64,000 nucleotides of DNA from assembly GCF_900105805.1 (NCBI RefSeq), contig NZ_LT629788.1, forward strand, positions 5,440,501-5,504,500, read 5' to 3'. Made by a program: the position numbers and the translations under genes. This stretch comes from Pseudomonas moraviensis. Its GTDB lineage: Bacteria > Pseudomonadota > Gammaproteobacteria > Pseudomonadales > Pseudomonadaceae. How positions within the stretch are numbered: the stretch's first letter is position 1; every line of letters starts with the position of its first letter. A model generated the notes under the pieces. It was given only the letters and a program-made list of their open reading frames with translations, made no database searches and had not been told where the DNA came from. Of this stretch, positions 61,974 to 64,000 are shown piece by piece.

Positions 61974-63539
61974 TCAGCGGCTCAAATACATCCGCGTCGT
62001 CAGCAGATATACCGGCAGTCCGGAGACCAGAATCAACAACGCCGCATACGGCGCCGCTGCCGCAAACTCGACATTCGCCGTGTGCGCCCAGACCTCTGTC
62101 GCCAGCGTATTCAGTCCAGTCGGACTGAGCAGCAACGTCGCCGTCAATTCCTTCATCGCATCGAGAAACACCAGCGCAAACGCCGCGCCCAGTGCCGGGA
62201 AAATGATCGGCAGGGTCACCCGGCAAAACGCCGTGAACGACGACGCGCCCAGCGTACGCGCTGCTTCTTCCAGCTGCGGTGCAGCCTTGTTCAGCGCGGT
62301 ACGGATCGGCGCTTGCGCCAGTGGCAGGAACAGCAGCGCATAGGCGATCAGCAACAAGCCCGACGTCTGATACAGCGCCGGCACGTAATGCAGGGCGAAA
62401 TACACCAGCGTCAACGCAATCACCAGTCCCGGCAGCGCGTGCAGCAGATAAGGCAAGCGTTCGGCCCAGATTGCCAATTGGCCTTTATAGCGCACCACCA
62501 GCAGTCCGACCGGAACCGCCAGCAGCAGGCACAACGCCGCGCCGCCCAGTGACAATGCCAGCGACGACAATAACGCCTCGCTGATCGCTGCTACCGGGAA
62601 CGCTGCTGACGAACCGACCGCCAGCCAGTACGCCAACATTCCCAACGGAATGCCGCTGCCGATGATCGCCAGCAACAGGCAATACAACTGACCGAGCGCA
62701 GCCCACGGCCCAAGCTTTACTTGTTCGGCCTGTCGGGCTGCGCCCTGGCCGGTGCGCACATGCCGGCCCTTGCCGCGCACGCGCAACTCCAGCCACAACA
62801 AGAGCAGACACAGCGCCAGCAACACCGCAGAAAGCATCGCGGCATTGGCGTTGCTGAATTCCAGTTCGAATTGCTGGTAGATCGCCGTGGTAAACGTCTG
62901 CAGGCCGATGATCGACAGCGCGCCGAACTCCACCAGCATGTGCAGGGCGATCAGCAACGAGCCGGCCAGCAGCGATGGCCACAGCAGCGGCAGGGTGACG
63001 CGGAAAAACACGCCCCAGCGATTCTGCCCCAGCGTGCGAGCGGACTCTTCGAGAGAGGGATCGAGATTGCGCAGGGTCGCCGCGACTGGCAGAAAGATCA
63101 GCGGGTACTTCGACAGGCTCATCACCAGAATCGCGCCGCCGAGGCCTTCGAACTGCGCACTCAGCGACACCCAGGTGAAGCTGCTGACGAATGCCGGCAC
63201 TGCAAACGGCAGGCACAGGATCACGCCCCACAGGCGTCGACCTGGCAGATTGCTGCGTTCCAGCAGCCATGCCAGCGACAGGCCGATCACGCCGCAGGTG
63301 ATCGTCACGCCGATCATCAGTGCCAAAGTATTGCGCAACAGGCCAAACACATACGGGCGCCACAACAAGTGCAACGCCTCGGCCCAGCCGGCCTGCCAGG
63401 CTTTCACTCCGACGTAGGCCAGGGGCAACAGGCTCAATACCACCAGTAGCAGAACCGGCAGCACCAGCCAGATCGACGGCCGTTTGCGTCTTGGCACATA
63501 ACCCCCGCGCGTGGCGGGGGCCGATAACGATGCTGCCAT
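61974..63539 (-). CDS. Iron(III) ABC transporter permease (FbpB-like)
   Basis: A 521-residue double-domain permease with about 12 membrane helices. Two binding-protein-dependent transport motifs with the EAA-loop pattern are visible: LEESARTLGQNRWGVFFRVT in the first half and LEEAARTLGASSFTAFCRVT in the second. Such fused permeases belong to the Fe3+ uptake family (FbpB/SfuB/AfuB). The start overlaps the stop of the upstream binding-protein gene by one base (TGATG). No ATPase gene follows downstream in this window, so it must be supplied elsewhere. Confidence 0.93.
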   Translation of the reverse strand: MAASLSAPATRGGYVPRRKRPSIWLVLPVLLLVVLSLLPLAYVGVKAWQAGWAEALHLLWRPYVFGLLRNTLALMIGVTITCGVIGLSLAWLLERSNLPGRRLWGVILCLPFAVPAFVSSFTWVSLSAQFEGLGGAILVMSLSKYPLIFLPVAATLRNLDPSLEESARTLGQNRWGVFFRVTLPLLWPSLLAGSLLIALHMLVEFGALSIIGLQTFTTAIYQQFELEFSNANAAMLSAVLLALCLLLLWLELRVRGKGRHVRTGQGAARQAEQVKLGPWAALGQLYCLLLAIIGSGIPLGMLAYWLAVGSSAAFPVAAISEALLSSLALSLGGAALCLLLAVPVGLLVVRYKGQLAIWAERLPYLLHALPGLVIALTLVYFALHYVPALYQTSGLLLIAYALLFLPLAQAPIRTALNKAAPQLEEAARTLGASSFTAFCRVTLPIIFPALGAAFALVFLDAMKELTATLLLSPTGLNTLATEVWAHTANVEFAAAAPYAALLILVSGLPVYLLTTRMYLSR

Positions 63540-64000
63540 CAGTTCAGGCCAACTTCGCGTTCCAGCTCCAGGGCTTCTTCAGCATTGCCCAGATCCGCCG
63601 GAGTGACGTTCGGCGCTTCCAGTTCGCTGAATGGCTTGAGGCCGCGATCCGATTCCATGCCTTTGTGCAGCGGGTATTCGGCGGTGGTTTGGGTGATCAC
63701 GCGCTGGCCTTCTTCGCTGGCCATGAACGCGAGGAATTGCTGGGCTTCTTTTGGATGTTTGCTGGATTTGAGCACGGCAGCGCTGGACACGGTGATCAAG
63801 CCGCCAGCGTCGCCGCCGGTGAAATAATGCAGTTTGGAGTCGAGCTTGCCTTTCTCGCGCTGCAGGGCGAACCAGTAATAATTGTTCACCAGCACCGTGG
63901 CGACTTCGCCGTTCTCCACGGCTTTGAGCGCGACCATGTTGTTGCTGTAGGTCTTGCCGAACGCGCGCAGACCGGTCAGCCATTCTTCGGCAGCGTCGCG
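63539..64000 (-). CDS. Iron(III) ABC transporter binding protein, C-terminal part
   Basis: The last 153 residues of a periplasmic Fe3+-binding protein; the 5' part lies beyond the right edge. The tyrosine pair typical of ferric-binding proteins is seen in VLVNNYYWFALQREKGK. HPKEAQQFLAFMASEEGQR and TAEYPLHKGMES are characteristic C-terminal blocks. It is coupled to the permease gene, confirming a ferric-iron importer. Confidence 0.9.
   Translation of the reverse strand, partial: RDAAEEWLTGLRAFGKTYSNNMVALKAVENGEVATVLVNNYYWFALQREKGKLDSKLHYFTGGDAGGLITVSSAAVLKSSKHPKEAQQFLAFMASEEGQRVITQTTAEYPLHKGMESDRGLKPFSELEAPNVTPADLGNAEEALELEREVGLN

Overview
The window is chromosomal DNA of a Pseudomonas, most likely of the P. 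fluorescens group. The evidence is the gene order (waaA, thiC, nudF-cpdA-parE-parC, serB, psd-rhdA, motAB, rsgA, orn, queG-nnrD-tsaE-amiB-mutL-miaA-hfq-hflX-hflKC-hisZ-purA), which I recall as essentially that of P. aeruginosa PA4938-PA4974. The codon use is GC-rich, and the intergenic spaces carry REP-type palindromes typical of fluorescens-group genomes. I saw no rRNA, tRNA, CRISPR array, transposase or phage structural gene.

Layout. 1-4.5 kb: a cut aldo/keto reductase, a FAD oxidoreductase, an SMR efflux pump divergent from a LysR regulator, and the Kdo transferase waaA. 4.5-10.5 kb: a TolC-family outer-membrane protein divergent from a TPP riboswitch-thiC unit, then the HMP transporter cytX and an RsiV-like lipoprotein. 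10.7-20.3 kb: nudF, yqiB, cpdA, yqiA, parE, a phytase-like esterase, a retropepsin-type protease, parC and an orphan PqiC-like lipoprotein. 20.6-28.7 kb: a YtjB-like membrane protein divergent from serB, a PilZ-like (FimW-type) protein, psd, rhodanese and an HDOD protein. 28.8-30.7 kb: motAB. 30.9-32.5 kb: an accessory two-gene operon encoding a caspase-like protease and a TIR-domain protein. 32.7-34.4 kb: rsgA and orn. 34.4-45.7 kb: an accessory island. 45.7-59.8 kb: the conserved queG-to-purA block. 59.9-64 kb: a chemoreceptor and an iron ABC transporter cut by the window edge.

Two accessory insertions break the conserved backbone. The first lies between motB and rsgA. It is a caspase-TIR operon matching the architecture of the recently described type IV Thoeris anti-phage system: the TIR makes a cyclic ADP-ribose signal that switches on the protease. 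A 33-codon ORF with a good ribosome binding site ends 2 nt before the caspase start. The second lies between orn and queG. It carries two intact members and one decayed member of a protein family I do not recognise, a TRIC-type channel, an 809-residue LRR protein resembling the large Pseudomonas dermonecrotic/NEL-type proteins but without a ligase domain, and a 1593-residue RHS protein with a variable C-terminal tip and no adjacent immunity gene. This island is lower in GC between genes and looks horizontally acquired and partly decaying.

Several genes are translationally coupled by 1-4 nt overlaps: caspase/TIR, rhdA/psd, amiB/mutL/miaA, hflK/hflC, the parE-esterase-protease chain, and the iron-binding protein/permease pair. 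Three copies of a roughly 170-190 bp inverted-repeat element and several shorter REP palindromes fill intergenic spaces.
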